NCBI GenBank assembly: GCA_964487255.1
Contig: CAZAQV010000001.1
Span: forward strand, 124,001-188,000
DNA from: CAZAQV01 sp964487255
Lineage (GTDB): Bacteria; Myxococcota_A; Polyangia; Polyangiales; CAZAQV01
Direction of reading: 5' to 3'
Length of the DNA stretch: 64,000 nucleotides
Shown: piece after piece, positions 16,712 through 24,981 of the stretch
Position numbering within the stretch: the stretch's first letter is position 1
Layout: the number at the start of each line of letters is the position of its first letter
Program-made: the position numbers and the translations under genes
The notes under the pieces: model-generated
Databases searched by the model: none
What the model was told of the DNA's origin: nothing
The model's input: only the letters and a program-made list of their open reading frames with translations

Positions 16712-18175
16712 ATGTCGCGAGTGTGTCTGTGCGTTGTCTTTATCGCGGTCGCCTGTGGGCCGGCGGAGGGCGGAAGCTATACCGTCATTCGACACCGTTC
16801 GGACACATCACCTTCAACCGATGGCGCTCTCGACGCTTCAGCGAACGCTTCTACCGACACCTCCACCGAGGGACTGACCGTCGCCTTGGACAATGTGTCC
16901 TCCGGCGACACACTTCCCTATCCAATCGCGCTTTTGCACGGCCAGACAAACGCGGATGCTCCCGACATTCGAGCCATTGTTGGCGCGCGGGAAACCTCTT
17001 GGCCGATGCGCGAGGGGGCGTTTTTCGCCGCTGTGCGTCTCGACCCCGGCAACAACGATGTCGTGCTTCGCGTTGGAGACCAGGAGCACACTGTTCAGCT
17101 CAGCTACGAGCCGCAAACCAACGACTATGCCGTCCGCTTCATCTACGCACTCGCCGCCGATGGGGACGGTCGTTTTCAAGCCCGTGATGGAGAGCCCAAT
17201 GATGCAACCAGCGCAAAGCAAAGAATGGCTCTGGGCGCGGAACTCGTTCAAGCTTGGCTCGGCGAGGCATCGCATCGCGCCGGGCAAGCTCGGCGCACCT
17301 TCCGTATTCTTCGCACCGAGGCCGGCGAACCCATCGTCGCCGAACTGCGTAGCCCGCTTTCTCGCTCTGAACTCGTGACAATGAGCGACAATGAGCTTTG
17401 GAGCCACTTCTACCAGCAGCTCGAGGGACAACCGAACCGCGACAGAACCTTCGACCACGTCACCATCGCCGCGAGCCGCTATGACGCTGAAACCATGACG
17501 CTCAGCGCACGTCCTGTTCTTAACGGGAGTCGCCTCGCGATCAAGGGCTCGACCGATCTTCACACTTGGGCCACGAGCTTGAACGAGGTGGCCTCAAGGT
17601 TTACCGACGAGAGCGTTATTGACGGCACAACCTTTTACGATGACTCGGTGGGTCGAAAGCGTGCGTGGGCCAACTACGCCACTTCGCTCGGATTGGTAGG
17701 CTATCACATCGCCCGTCGCGCGGGTCTCGGGCCCACGGCCGAGGGTTCTGACATCCTTGACCGAGGTTTCGACCATCTGAATCGTTGGTACGTCATTTTT
17801 GAACCGGACCACGCAGCAGGCGACGCCATCGATCGCATCAACACAGACCAGCAACCTTCCTTCGCGACAGCCAATGTCCTTTGGTGGGCGCATAGTCGCT
17901 ACACATCGCTCGAGGCAAAGTCCTACACAACTGATGCGCCGCCGTTGATCTCCTTTGGTGAGACCTCCGTCACAATAACGGCCAGTACAAGACTCGCACT
18001 CATCACGTACCTCGTTGACGGTCGAATCGCGCATTACGAGCACTTCGATGTTCCGCCGGTCTCACACACAGTCCCACTCAGCGAGCTTCGAGCTCTGCTT
18101 GGAACAGGAAAGACTGTTCGCGTGCGGGCTCTCGACATCGATGGCAACAGCGCTGCGAATGACGTAACGCTCTGA
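16712..18175 (+). CDS. Metallopeptidase-like lipoprotein with degenerate zinc motif
   Basis: A 487-aa lipoprotein: signal peptide MSRVCLCVVFIAVACG with lipobox V-A-C at about 13-15, so ATG 16712 is the start. The body resembles the Metallopep putative peptidase family (PF12044, mostly eukaryotic). That family has a DGDGRFQ...GEPND segment, a K-G-S-x-x-L-H-T-W block and a zinc helix after a G-L-G strand. Here those appear as DGDGRFQARDGEPND, KGSTDLHTWATS and YHIARRAGLG, so the expected HExxH reads H332-I-A-R-R336 and the catalytic Glu and second His are missing. The later LNRWYV block is kept. A C-terminal Ig-like segment replaces other domains. It is probably a binding or scaffold pseudo-enzyme. 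The family assignment is from memory of the motif order. Confidence 0.6.
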   Translation: MSRVCLCVVFIAVACGPAEGGSYTVIRHRSDTSPSTDGALDASANASTDTSTEGLTVALDNVSSGDTLPYPIALLHGQTNADAPDIRAIVGARETSWPMREGAFFAAVRLDPGNNDVVLRVGDQEHTVQLSYEPQTNDYAVRFIYALAADGDGRFQARDGEPNDATSAKQRMALGAELVQAWLGEASHRAGQARRTFRILRTEAGEPIVAELRSPLSRSELVTMSDNELWSHFYQQLEGQPNRDRTFDHVTIAASRYDAETMTLSARPVLNGSRLAIKGSTDLHTWATSLNEVASRFTDESVIDGTTFYDDSVGRKRAWANYATSLGLVGYHIARRAGLGPTAEGSDILDRGFDHLNRWYVIFEPDHAAGDAIDRINTDQQPSFATANVLWWAHSRYTSLEAKSYTTDAPPLISFGETSVTITASTRLALITYLVDGRIAHYEHFDVPPVSHTVPLSELRALLGTGKTVRVRALDIDGNSAANDVTL

Positions 18176-18184
18176 AAGCGGTTT

Positions 18185-19447
18185 GTGAGCGGTTGGATCG
18201 ATAGATTGGCGCTGGTCGAATGTCCGGCTTTTACGGCTCGCAGGGCGCGCCGTGGTGAGCAGGCGGGCGCTGCAGAAGATCCGCTTGTCTGGGCGCGTGC
18301 CCAAGACGAGTTCGTCTGGGACACATCGGGCAAACGATACATCGACTTGACGGCTGGGTTTGGTGTCATGAGCCTCGGCCACAATCACCCGCGTATACGC
18401 GCTGCAATCGAGTCACAGCTCGGCTCGCTGTGGCACGCTCTCGGCGACGTACACCCGTCCGACAGGAAGATCGAGCTTATGGAGCGCCTGTGCGAACTCA
18501 GCCCGTTTGAGGACGCACGGGTCATCTTGAGCCTGAGCGGTTCGGACGCCGTCGACGGGGCACTGAAGACCGCACAACTGGTTACGCGCAAGCCGGGCGT
18601 GATCGCTTTCGAGGGGGGCTACCACGGGTTGGCCAGCGGCCCTCTTGCGCTCAACGGTTATCGCAGCGCGATGCGTGAACCATTCGCCGGATCGCTCAAT
18701 CCCCACGTTCAATTTGTGCCCTTTGCCACGAGTGGAGAGCACCTTGCTGCGCTCGTGGCGCGACTACGCCATCTCGATACGAGCCAGATTGGGGCTCTGA
18801 TCGTCGAGCCCATTCAAGGACGCGGGGGTATCGTCGTGCCCGCCCGCGGCTTGCTGCCAGCGCTGCGCACCTTCTGTGACGAGCGCGGTATCTTGCTCAT
18901 CTGTGACGAGGTGTTGACAGGTTTTGGCCGCGCAGGTGCGCTCTGGGCGAGCGAAGAGGCCGGTATTCGCACCGATCTTCTGTGCCTGGGAAAAGCGCTC
19001 GGAGGGGGCCTTCCAATCTCGGCCTGTATCGGCCCAATCGAACACATGCGTCATTGGGGTGCACCGACCAGCGAGGCTCTTCACACCGGCACGTTCTTCG
19101 GGAACCCGCTCAGTTGCGCTGCCGCCTTGGGGTTCATCGAGGCTTGGCACGAAAGCAACGCACTCGACGCCGCGAGGACACAAGGCGCTCTGCTTCGCTC
19201 CGTGCTGGAGAACTGTGGCTGCGGAAACGTTCGCGGCGCAGCGATGATGCTCGCTCTCGACCTCGAGGCTCCCGGCGTCGGGCTTGCACTGATGCAGCGC
19301 CTGCGAGAGCTCGGTATCTTGGTACTTCCGAACGGCGCAGATGCTTCAGGCATCCAGCTCACGCCCCCCCTCAACCTTCCTGTTGACGCGATCGACACCT
19401 TTTCCAAAGCGCTCGACCAGGCGCTGTCTGAACTCGGCCATGCATGA
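18185..19447 (+). CDS. Class-III PLP aminotransferase
   Basis: A 420-aa fold-type-I aminotransferase of the acetylornithine/GABA/diamine group. The cofactor motifs are ICDEVLTGFGRAG near 239-251 and the Schiff-base Lys270 in LGKALGGGLPISA. HTGTFFGNPLSCAA near 300 completes the family pattern. The start is GTG 18185, 9 bp after the upstream stop. The 3' end overlaps the LuxE-like gene (19440-19447) and that overlaps the LuxC-like gene, so the three are one coupled unit. Class-III enzymes commonly aminate terminal aldehydes, and the two partners are predicted to make a fatty aldehyde, so conversion to a fatty amine is a reasonable inference. An amino-acid route is the alternative. Confidence 0.88.
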   Translation: MSGWIDRLALVECPAFTARRARRGEQAGAAEDPLVWARAQDEFVWDTSGKRYIDLTAGFGVMSLGHNHPRIRAAIESQLGSLWHALGDVHPSDRKIELMERLCELSPFEDARVILSLSGSDAVDGALKTAQLVTRKPGVIAFEGGYHGLASGPLALNGYRSAMREPFAGSLNPHVQFVPFATSGEHLAALVARLRHLDTSQIGALIVEPIQGRGGIVVPARGLLPALRTFCDERGILLICDEVLTGFGRAGALWASEEAGIRTDLLCLGKALGGGLPISACIGPIEHMRHWGAPTSEALHTGTFFGNPLSCAAALGFIEAWHESNALDAARTQGALLRSVLENCGCGNVRGAAMMLALDLEAPGVGLALMQRLRELGILVLPNGADASGIQLTPPLNLPVDAIDTFSKALDQALSELGHA

Positions 19448-20519
19448 GCACGAGCGAGACGCGCTACGCGCGCGCATCGAGGCACTGATCACGCGGCTGT
19501 CCGATGGCTCGAGCGATGAGGTCACACGCGACGCGCTCATCAACGATGTGTTCGCTTGGCAGTGCACACAAGTCCCGCCTCTTGCGTCGTGGGCGGCGGT
19601 GATGGAAGACAGCGCTCTGCCCACAGAGGCGTTTCGCAGCTCGCGCATTGCGTCTTTTGACAGAACCGAGGAGCGCGGGCGCTTTTTGACCTCTGGCACG
19701 ACAACCGAAGCGCGCGGTGTCCACCTTCACCGCGACCTTTCACTCTACGACTTGGCAGCCCGGAGCGCGGCAAAGTTTGCCTTGTTTCCTGACCGCGAAG
19801 AGATCGACCTGCTGATCGTTGCCCCGCCCAGCCAGGAGGTTCCCACCTCTTCGCTGTTCTACATGCTGGACCGCTTTGCCGACTGGTTCGGCGCAGAGAG
19901 TTCGTGGTTTGTTCATGACGGAAAGATCGACATCGCAGGTCTGCAACACGCCCTACGCGACGCCCAATCGAGCGGCCGACCGGTCGCACTTCTCGGAACA
20001 TCTCTGGCTTTACTTCAACTCGAAGACTCCCTTTCTGAGAATTTCTCCCTTCCGCCGGGTAGCCGTCTGATGCACACCGGCGGTTTCAAGGGCCAAACGA
20101 TCGCCGTGGAACCGGACGCGCTGCGCGCGTTGCTTGCCCGGCGTTACGGCATCCTTGAGCCTTTCGTGGTGCGCGAATACGGCATGACCGAAATGAGCAG
20201 TCAGTTTTATGAGTGGTCACTGCGTGACGCGCTCGCGAATCGTCCGGTTCGTCACGAGTATTGGATCCCTGGCTGGGTACGCGTCACGCCCACCGCACCC
20301 GCAAGCCTGCTCGCGTCGCAACCGCTCGACTCACGCGGTATTCTACGCATCGACGACCTTGCCAACCTCGATTCGTGTATCGCACTGCAGACCTTCGACT
20401 GGGGCGAAGTCGACGGCAACAGCCTCGTATTACATGGCCGCATCGAGTCTGCTCCCGCGCGCGGATGTTCGCTCACCACGGAACAATGGAAGCCCAAGCA
20501 CCACGGGGATTCACAATGA
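19440..20519 (+). CDS. LuxE-like acyl-protein synthetase
   Basis: A 359-aa protein of the LuxE family, which activates a fatty acid as acyl-AMP and passes it to the reductase partner. The adenylation loop FLTSGTTTEARG is at about 81-92, MHTGGFKGQ near 210-218 matches the family's TGG-x-K block, and REYGMTEMSSQFYE lies near 247-260. ATG 19440 is chosen because it gives the family's normal N-terminus and an 8-bp overlap with the aminotransferase stop. It overlaps the LuxC-like gene by ATGA at 20516-20519. Luminescence genes luxA/B are absent, so this is a non-luminous fatty-acid reductase pair. Confidence 0.82.
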   Translation: MHEHERDALRARIEALITRLSDGSSDEVTRDALINDVFAWQCTQVPPLASWAAVMEDSALPTEAFRSSRIASFDRTEERGRFLTSGTTTEARGVHLHRDLSLYDLAARSAAKFALFPDREEIDLLIVAPPSQEVPTSSLFYMLDRFADWFGAESSWFVHDGKIDIAGLQHALRDAQSSGRPVALLGTSLALLQLEDSLSENFSLPPGSRLMHTGGFKGQTIAVEPDALRALLARRYGILEPFVVREYGMTEMSSQFYEWSLRDALANRPVRHEYWIPGWVRVTPTAPASLLASQPLDSRGILRIDDLANLDSCIALQTFDWGEVDGNSLVLHGRIESAPARGCSLTTEQWKPKHHGDSQ

Positions 20520-21616
20520 GTCCGGGGCAAGCGAGCGCAGCGATCGCACGCGCAGGCGAGATGCTGCTCAACCCCATGACGCCACACGGCCTCGCGCTTC
20601 GCCAAGCCGTCGCTCAACGACAAGGGCACCACCCCGAAATCATCGAAAGGGGACTGCAAGACACGCTGAGCCAGCTTGAGTCTCAGCTCGACGCACTCGC
20701 TCGCTCTCGACCAGATGGACCCACGGTTGAGTCGCAAGCTATAGTGCTCGCAGGCAACGTGTTTACACTGGCCTTTCGTCCTGTTGCGATCGCACTACTT
20801 GCCGGAGTACCCACTCGCATCAAGCCGGCCTCACCCGGGGACCCTTTTTCGGAGTTCTTCTGGTCTGCGCTCACGCAAGCCGATCCGGAAATCGGGGGCC
20901 TCATCGAAGTCATGCGCTTTTCAAGCGACGACGTAGACGCTCTAGACGCGTTTCTGGCGAACGTTGAACACGTGGCCGTCTACGGTGGACAGGTGTCGAT
21001 CGATTCGATTTCCAGCCGACTCGATGCCTCACAGCGGCTTTCCGTTCACGGCCCCGGGTTCGGCGCGATCGTCCTTGAAGAGGCAGATCTCATCGATCTG
21101 GGCAATGTCGCTGAAGCCATTGCCCACGACATCATCGCGTACGATCAGGCGGGTTGTCTGTCGCCACACGTGGTCTGGTTCGACGGCTCCCTCGAACAGG
21201 CGAGAGGGCTGTGCGAGGCTCTAAACGTGGCCCTCGATGAGCGCGCGAACTCACTCGCGCACCAACTCGATACCGATACGGCCATCGCAGCGCTACGCTG
21301 GCGCGCCAGCGCGCTTCAAGATGAGTTCTTTGGAGACCCTCGACATGCCCTTTGGCTTCGCCGCGGAGCCTCGTTCGAGCCCTCTCCTGGTCATCGCCAC
21401 ATCAGTGTCTGCGTTTGCTCTGCGCAACAATGCCAAGAAGTGATGGCCGAAGTCGGTCCACTGCTTAAGGCAATCGCAAGCACAACGGGTGAACTCGGCC
21501 GGCTGGTCGTCAATGAAAACACCCCGCCTCGCATCAGCACGATCGGATCGATGCAATCGCCACCCCTCGACGAGATATGGGATGGGCGCTCTCTTTGGGC
21601 CGAACTTTTTCGATAG
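20516..21616 (+). CDS. LuxC-like acyl-CoA/acyl-protein reductase
   Basis: A 366-aa protein of the LuxC acyl-CoA reductase family (aldehyde-dehydrogenase-like fold), reducing a bound acyl group to the aldehyde with NADPH. The acyl-accepting cysteine is Cys214 in the conserved QAGCLSP motif. Upstream, AGNVFTLAFRPVAIALLAGVP resembles the cofactor-binding segment and IKPASPGDPF follows. It is shorter than Vibrio LuxC (about 480 aa), with the shortening at the N-terminus. It is coupled to the LuxE-like gene by ATGA and therefore to the aminotransferase. No terminator with a T-run is visible after its stop. Confidence 0.82.
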   Translation: MSPGQASAAIARAGEMLLNPMTPHGLALRQAVAQRQGHHPEIIERGLQDTLSQLESQLDALARSRPDGPTVESQAIVLAGNVFTLAFRPVAIALLAGVPTRIKPASPGDPFSEFFWSALTQADPEIGGLIEVMRFSSDDVDALDAFLANVEHVAVYGGQVSIDSISSRLDASQRLSVHGPGFGAIVLEEADLIDLGNVAEAIAHDIIAYDQAGCLSPHVVWFDGSLEQARGLCEALNVALDERANSLAHQLDTDTAIAALRWRASALQDEFFGDPRHALWLRRGASFEPSPGHRHISVCVCSAQQCQEVMAEVGPLLKAIASTTGELGRLVVNENTPPRISTIGSMQSPPLDEIWDGRSLWAELFR

Positions 21617-21734
21617 TCCTTCTTTTTTCGCATTCCAAAGGGAGCACAGCAAGCACAGTCTCCCACACGAGGCACCAGTGTCGTTTGATCTCGCGCCTGC
21701 CGTGACCAACACTAAGGGAGGGGAGAGAACTTGT

Positions 21735-22160
21735 ATGAGCAAAGCAATCGGATTGCGCTCCATCAAATCACCACGCATGCGAATCCAACGTGAGTTGGAG
21801 CTTGTGTGTGGAATCGACTGCGGCCGCCTTGTCGATCGTGCGCTTCGCCAGGCCGGACTCGGCGACCCTCCCGACGATCCAGATGAGCTGCGATCTTTCA
21901 TCTACTTCTATCTGAAGAACGAATTGCTAAAGCACTACAAGGACGACGCGGTCGCAACACGTCTGTGTGAGGTTGTCGCCACTGCGCTTCTCTCGCACAC
22001 GGGCATCGTTCGCTTGCCAGATAGCGAGCCGGTGGAGCGAGAGCGCGTACCGTCACGCGAAGAGATTCGCCCGCCCGTTCGGATGTCGATACCACCCGCG
22101 TCCGGGCCTCAGTCCCTGGCCGAAGTGGCTTACATGCACCACCACCGCAAGCGCCGCTAA
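21735..22160 (+). CDS. Uncharacterised small protein, paralogue 1
   Basis: A 141-aa protein of no family I recognise, about as long as its neighbour at 22281 and clearly related to it. Shared blocks are RIQRELEL-CG-DC, FIYF, and LCEVVATALLS-TG-VR-P. The N-terminal 90 residues look helical and the tail is Pro/Arg-rich, ending in basic residues (HHRKRR). GGGAGGGGAGAG immediately upstream is a strong ribosome site for ATG 21735. Conserved Cys pairs (CGxDC) could bind a metal or be fortuitous. It is cytoplasmic by lack of signal or membrane segments. Confidence 0.6.
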   Translation: MSKAIGLRSIKSPRMRIQRELELVCGIDCGRLVDRALRQAGLGDPPDDPDELRSFIYFYLKNELLKHYKDDAVATRLCEVVATALLSHTGIVRLPDSEPVERERVPSREEIRPPVRMSIPPASGPQSLAEVAYMHHHRKRR

Positions 22161-22280
22161 GCGTCGAAGGAACGCGGCCTCTCGCTTGTCAGCCATCGTC
22201 CACATTTGGTCACAGCGATGGATATGGTGGCTTGCTCTTTAGACTCGGACTCGCAACACTGTGTAGCGGGGACAAAGAAA

Positions 22281-22697
22281 ATGGGATTGGGAAAGAGCGC
22301 GCGTGCATCGGAGTCAAGACGGTGGCGCATACAACGTGAACTTGAGTTGATGTGCGGCACGGACTGTTCACGGATTGTTCAAGGTGCGCTACGTGCATCG
22401 GGCATGCCGGGCATTCCCGAAGGAGCCGACCAACTTCGCACGTTTATTTATTTCCATCTGTACCACGAATTGCTGCGGCGTTATCAAGAGGACGAAGTTG
22501 CGATGCGCCTCTGCGAAGTCGTCGCAACCGCCTTGCTTTCAGACACCGGGATGGTTCGTATTCCAGAAGTGAATAGCGAAGCGCCACGACAAAGCGCTCC
22601 AGAGATCCCACCCCCATCGAGGGCGTCATTGTCGCCGAATCTACATACCGACTCGCTGACTGAGCTGTTGCGCGGAACCGGTCGCAAACGCCGCTAA
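22281..22697 (+). CDS. Uncharacterised small protein, paralogue 2
   Basis: A 138-aa tandem paralogue of the gene at 21735, with the same CG-DC pair, FIYFHL block, LCEVVATALLSDTG block and basic C-terminal GRKRR. ATG 22281 is preceded by GGGGACAAAGAAA, a weak ribosome site. The gap between the two genes is 120 bp, so they may be separately expressed. Conservation is concentrated in the N-terminal helical part, while the Pro/Ser-rich linker has diverged, as expected for a functional domain plus a flexible tail. Confidence 0.6.
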   Translation: MGLGKSARASESRRWRIQRELELMCGTDCSRIVQGALRASGMPGIPEGADQLRTFIYFHLYHELLRRYQEDEVAMRLCEVVATALLSDTGMVRIPEVNSEAPRQSAPEIPPPSRASLSPNLHTDSLTELLRGTGRKRR

Positions 22698-22707
22698 ACT
22701 CCCGAAC

Positions 22708-22891
22708 GGAGCGTAAGTCTACCTAAGGATAGCTGCGCACCGGAAGCGGACCGCAACGCAGCGATCGGCGACGCGATGCGACTGTTGAACGGCTGAGCCG
22801 CGTCGAGCGCAAGGCAGCGGGAGAACCGGAGCGTAAGGCTACCTAAAGATAGCTGCGCACCGGAAGCGGACCGCAACGCAGCGATCGGCGA
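22708..22891. repeat. Two 64-bp direct repeats, 120-bp period
   Basis: 22708-22771 and 22828-22891 are near-identical (two differences), each starting GGAGCGTAAG and ending GCGATCGGCGA. The 56-bp spacer contains GAACGGCTGA (22787-22796), whose inverse TCAGCCGTTC is at 22896-22905. No gene is visible. The block directly precedes palindromic element B. Confidence 0.85.
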
Positions 22892-22911
22892 TGGATCAGC
22901 CGTTCACTATG

Positions 22912-22995
22912 CTTCTGGTTCTTCGCCTAACGCTCGCTCCTAACCATCGATGTGGAAATACCACATCGGGTTATCCGCCAGCTTGGCTCATCACA
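22912..22995 (+). repeat. Intergenic palindromic repeat, copy B
   Basis: Same family as copies C and D: TGGTTCTTCG head, AACCATCGATGTGG-AAATA-CCACATCGGGTT core with a perfect 8-bp stem (22948-22955 and 22961-22968), and GGCTCATCAC tail. It sits between convergent genes, its tail overlapping the stop of the phosphoesterase at 22991. Confidence 0.75.
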
Positions 22996-23728
22996 CTCCG
23001 ATAAAAAGGCGGTGTCCGAAGTTGTGCTCCAAGTTGCCGCTGAAGATTTTCGACGCGGCCGACTCGATATCGTACTCGACGCGCTTGAAGAAGAACTCGC
23101 GCGTGTCCGTGTCGAACACGGTGTAGCTCGCCCGATTGTCGTAGTCGCGCGGCTGCCCCACGGAACCAACGCTTACGATGTACTTCTTGTTTTCTTCGAG
23201 CGTGAAGTCCTCACTTGGAAGCTCCTCGACACTCCCGGGGCGAAGTGAAAACACTTTGCAAAGGTGGGAATGCCCGATCAGCGTCAGCTGAGGAAGTTCG
23301 TCCCAAATGGCCAAGCACTCACGGGCTTGCTCTGGGGCGAAGATGTATTCGAACTCTTCGATCCGAATCGGCGAACCATGGCAAAGGTGAACATTGAGGT
23401 CGTTAAGCTCAACCTTGTACGGAAGCTCCTTGAGCCACTTCATGTTGTCGGCGGTGAGACGCGAAGCGTGGTCATCAAGCGCATGCCGCGCCGCATCATA
23501 GTAATACGAATAGTCCATACGACCTGCGACGGCCGCATCGTGGTTGCCCAAAATCGTCGCCTCGGCGACCTCCCGAACCTTTTCGACACATTCGTTCGGG
23601 CTCGCTCCGTAACCGACCACATCGCCACCGCAAAAGTAACGGTCGATCTCCTCTGACTTGAAAGCCTCGAGCACGGCAGAAAGCGCTTCGATATTTGCGT
23701 GAACGTCGCTGAAGATTCCTAGCCGCAT
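22991..23728 (-). CDS. Calcineurin-like metallophosphoesterase (YfcE/MJ0936 type)
   Basis: A 245-aa di-metal phosphoesterase. It has the ordered motifs DVHANIEAL (residues 8-16), GGDVVGYG, LGNHDAA, HGSP and GHSH, the complete metal-ligand set of this superfamily. The start is placed at the Met of MRLGIFSDVH because the family begins directly with this strand; the frame is open for 40 more codons upstream without family similarity. There is no signal peptide, so it is cytoplasmic. Substrates of this subgroup range from cyclic nucleotides to phosphodiesters and cannot be assigned here. It is monocistronic and converges on the 22281 gene with repeat B between them. Confidence 0.88.
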   Translation of the reverse strand: MRLGIFSDVHANIEALSAVLEAFKSEEIDRYFCGGDVVGYGASPNECVEKVREVAEATILGNHDAAVAGRMDYSYYYDAARHALDDHASRLTADNMKWLKELPYKVELNDLNVHLCHGSPIRIEEFEYIFAPEQARECLAIWDELPQLTLIGHSHLCKVFSLRPGSVEELPSEDFTLEENKKYIVSVGSVGQPRDYDNRASYTVFDTDTREFFFKRVEYDIESAASKIFSGNLEHNFGHRLFIGV

Positions 23729-23867
23729 GGAGAGCCTGCTAATTAAGCAGCCTTCGCGCGATTTCGCCAGTCCTTTTTCCACAGGACATTCATCAGCGTG
23801 GCGGAATGACCGGTCTAATCCCTTCTCTGGGCTAGCGAAGAACCGCAAGTAGAGCTAGCACCGCAGC

Positions 23868-24395
23868 GTGGGCACTCCTGAGGTAATTGCTGATCTATCG
23901 GCGTCTTGCCGGCGTTTCCTGAGCAATGCTCTGACGATCGAGCTGGACGGTACTCCCGACACGCTTCCACTCCTCGACCATTACCTGAGCTTGCTACGCA
24001 AGGACGAGCACCGTGAGGACGTCACCGGCATGGTCGTCCCGGCGCTAGGAGCCTATTTTGGCGAGCTCGCGCGCACCGTGGTCGATGATGGGCAGTGGTC
24101 CTGCCCTGACGGTGACGCAGGCCTGCCCGACTACGCAAATTGGCGGATCGTTTGTCAGCGGCAGCCACTTCGCTTCAACCCGCTGGGCATTGCACTCGAG
24201 TGTGCCGTGCAGAGCGACGCACCAGGCTGGGGCGCCCACTTCGACCTACCGAACGACAAGTTGGCTCTCATCGAAGACTACCTCACGAGCATCGGCGACT
24301 CGGTCCGTAGCGACGACTACTACCGGCTGAGCGTCCGCATGGAAGTGCTCGAAAGCATTTATCAGATCGTCATCGGAAGCGCGGACAACCTGTAG
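23868..24395 (+). CDS. Uncharacterised cytoplasmic protein
   Basis: A 175-aa protein with a GTG start, no signal peptide and no membrane segment. It is mostly helical at the N-terminus and then has a conserved-looking core ANWRIVCQRQPLRFNPLGIAL. I do not recognise the family. The arrangement (helical lead, then W-R and R-F-N-P-x-G motifs) looks like a small soluble domain rather than an enzyme with a known active site. It is transcribed divergently from the phosphoesterase and ends at repeat C. Confidence 0.6.
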   Translation: MGTPEVIADLSASCRRFLSNALTIELDGTPDTLPLLDHYLSLLRKDEHREDVTGMVVPALGAYFGELARTVVDDGQWSCPDGDAGLPDYANWRIVCQRQPLRFNPLGIALECAVQSDAPGWGAHFDLPNDKLALIEDYLTSIGDSVRSDDYYRLSVRMEVLESIYQIVIGSADNL

Positions 24396-24396
24396 G

Positions 24397-24481
24397 GCGT
24401 AATGAGCGTGCGGAGCCAAAGAAACCCGATGTGCTATCGGCACATCGCTGGTTTCGACGCGGAGCCGCGAAGAACCAGAAA
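24397..24481 (-). repeat. Intergenic palindromic repeat, copy C
   Basis: Read on the minus strand it matches copy D closely along its length: TGGTTCTTCGCGGCTCCGCG head, CGATGTGC stem (24427-24434 with 24440-24447) and the GGCTCCGCACGCTCATTACG tail. It fills the whole gap between two convergent genes. Confidence 0.85.
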
Positions 24482-24482
24482 T

Positions 24483-24872
24483 TCAGCGTATGACGCGCCA
24501 GGTCATCGGGTACTGGAAAGGTTGCCCATTGTTGGCCGCGATTCCACCGATGACACAGTAGATCGTTCCCCCAAGTAGCAGCAGGAGGTTCAGCGGGACG
24601 GTCACGATCGCCGCGATACCACAACTGACCACCGCAATGATCACAAGGATGATGTGGCCAATCCCAAGTGTAATTTGGAAGTTCAGCGACTCTTTTCCGT
24701 GTTCGTCCACGAAGGGGTATTGGTCCTTTTTGACCAGCCACACGATCAACGGCCCCAAGATGTTGCCAAAGGGAAAAATCCAGCCGGCGAAGGCCGCTAG
24801 GTGAGTGAGCATTCCGAACGTTCGCGCCTCCGGTTCGACCGCTCCCCCGGGAGCCGGCTGCATGCCTTCCAT
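24483..24872 (-). CDS. DUF4870 (Tic20-like) membrane protein
   Basis: A 129-aa integral membrane protein of the DUF4870 family. After a 17-residue polar start come hydrophobic segments at about 20-47, 67-83 and 86-109, with the family signature WLVKKDQYPFVDEHGKESLN at 45-64 between the first and second. The start is Met in MEGMQPAPGG; no convincing alternative lies upstream. The function of the family is unknown. It is transcribed away from the adjacent Ser/Thr kinase gene, sharing a 110-bp promoter region. Confidence 0.85.
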   Translation of the reverse strand: MEGMQPAPGGAVEPEARTFGMLTHLAAFAGWIFPFGNILGPLIVWLVKKDQYPFVDEHGKESLNFQITLGIGHIILVIIAVVSCGIAAIVTVPLNLLLLLGGTIYCVIGGIAANNGQPFQYPMTWRVIR

Positions 24873-24981
24873 GCCGCATTTGTGCCAGATGTGTACACCC
24901 CTGTCATCTATTGTCCCAGAGGGGCCGGTAGACTCGTGATTCGCACTGCGCCGTGGTAGATATTCATCCCAGTAACACGGC

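Noticed and set aside
18185..21616. Bioluminescence operon
   Set aside because: LuxC and LuxE homologues are present but luxA/luxB and flavin reductase are absent and an aminotransferase takes their place.
22694..22876. Minus-strand peptide frame with repeated SASGAQLSLG
   Set aside because: It is the translation of the two 64-bp DNA repeats, with no ribosome site. The repeat is real but a coding role is not supported.
22708..22891. Possible CRISPR array
   Set aside because: Only two 64-bp copies with a 56-bp spacer, unlike CRISPR repeats in length and number; no cas genes in the window.
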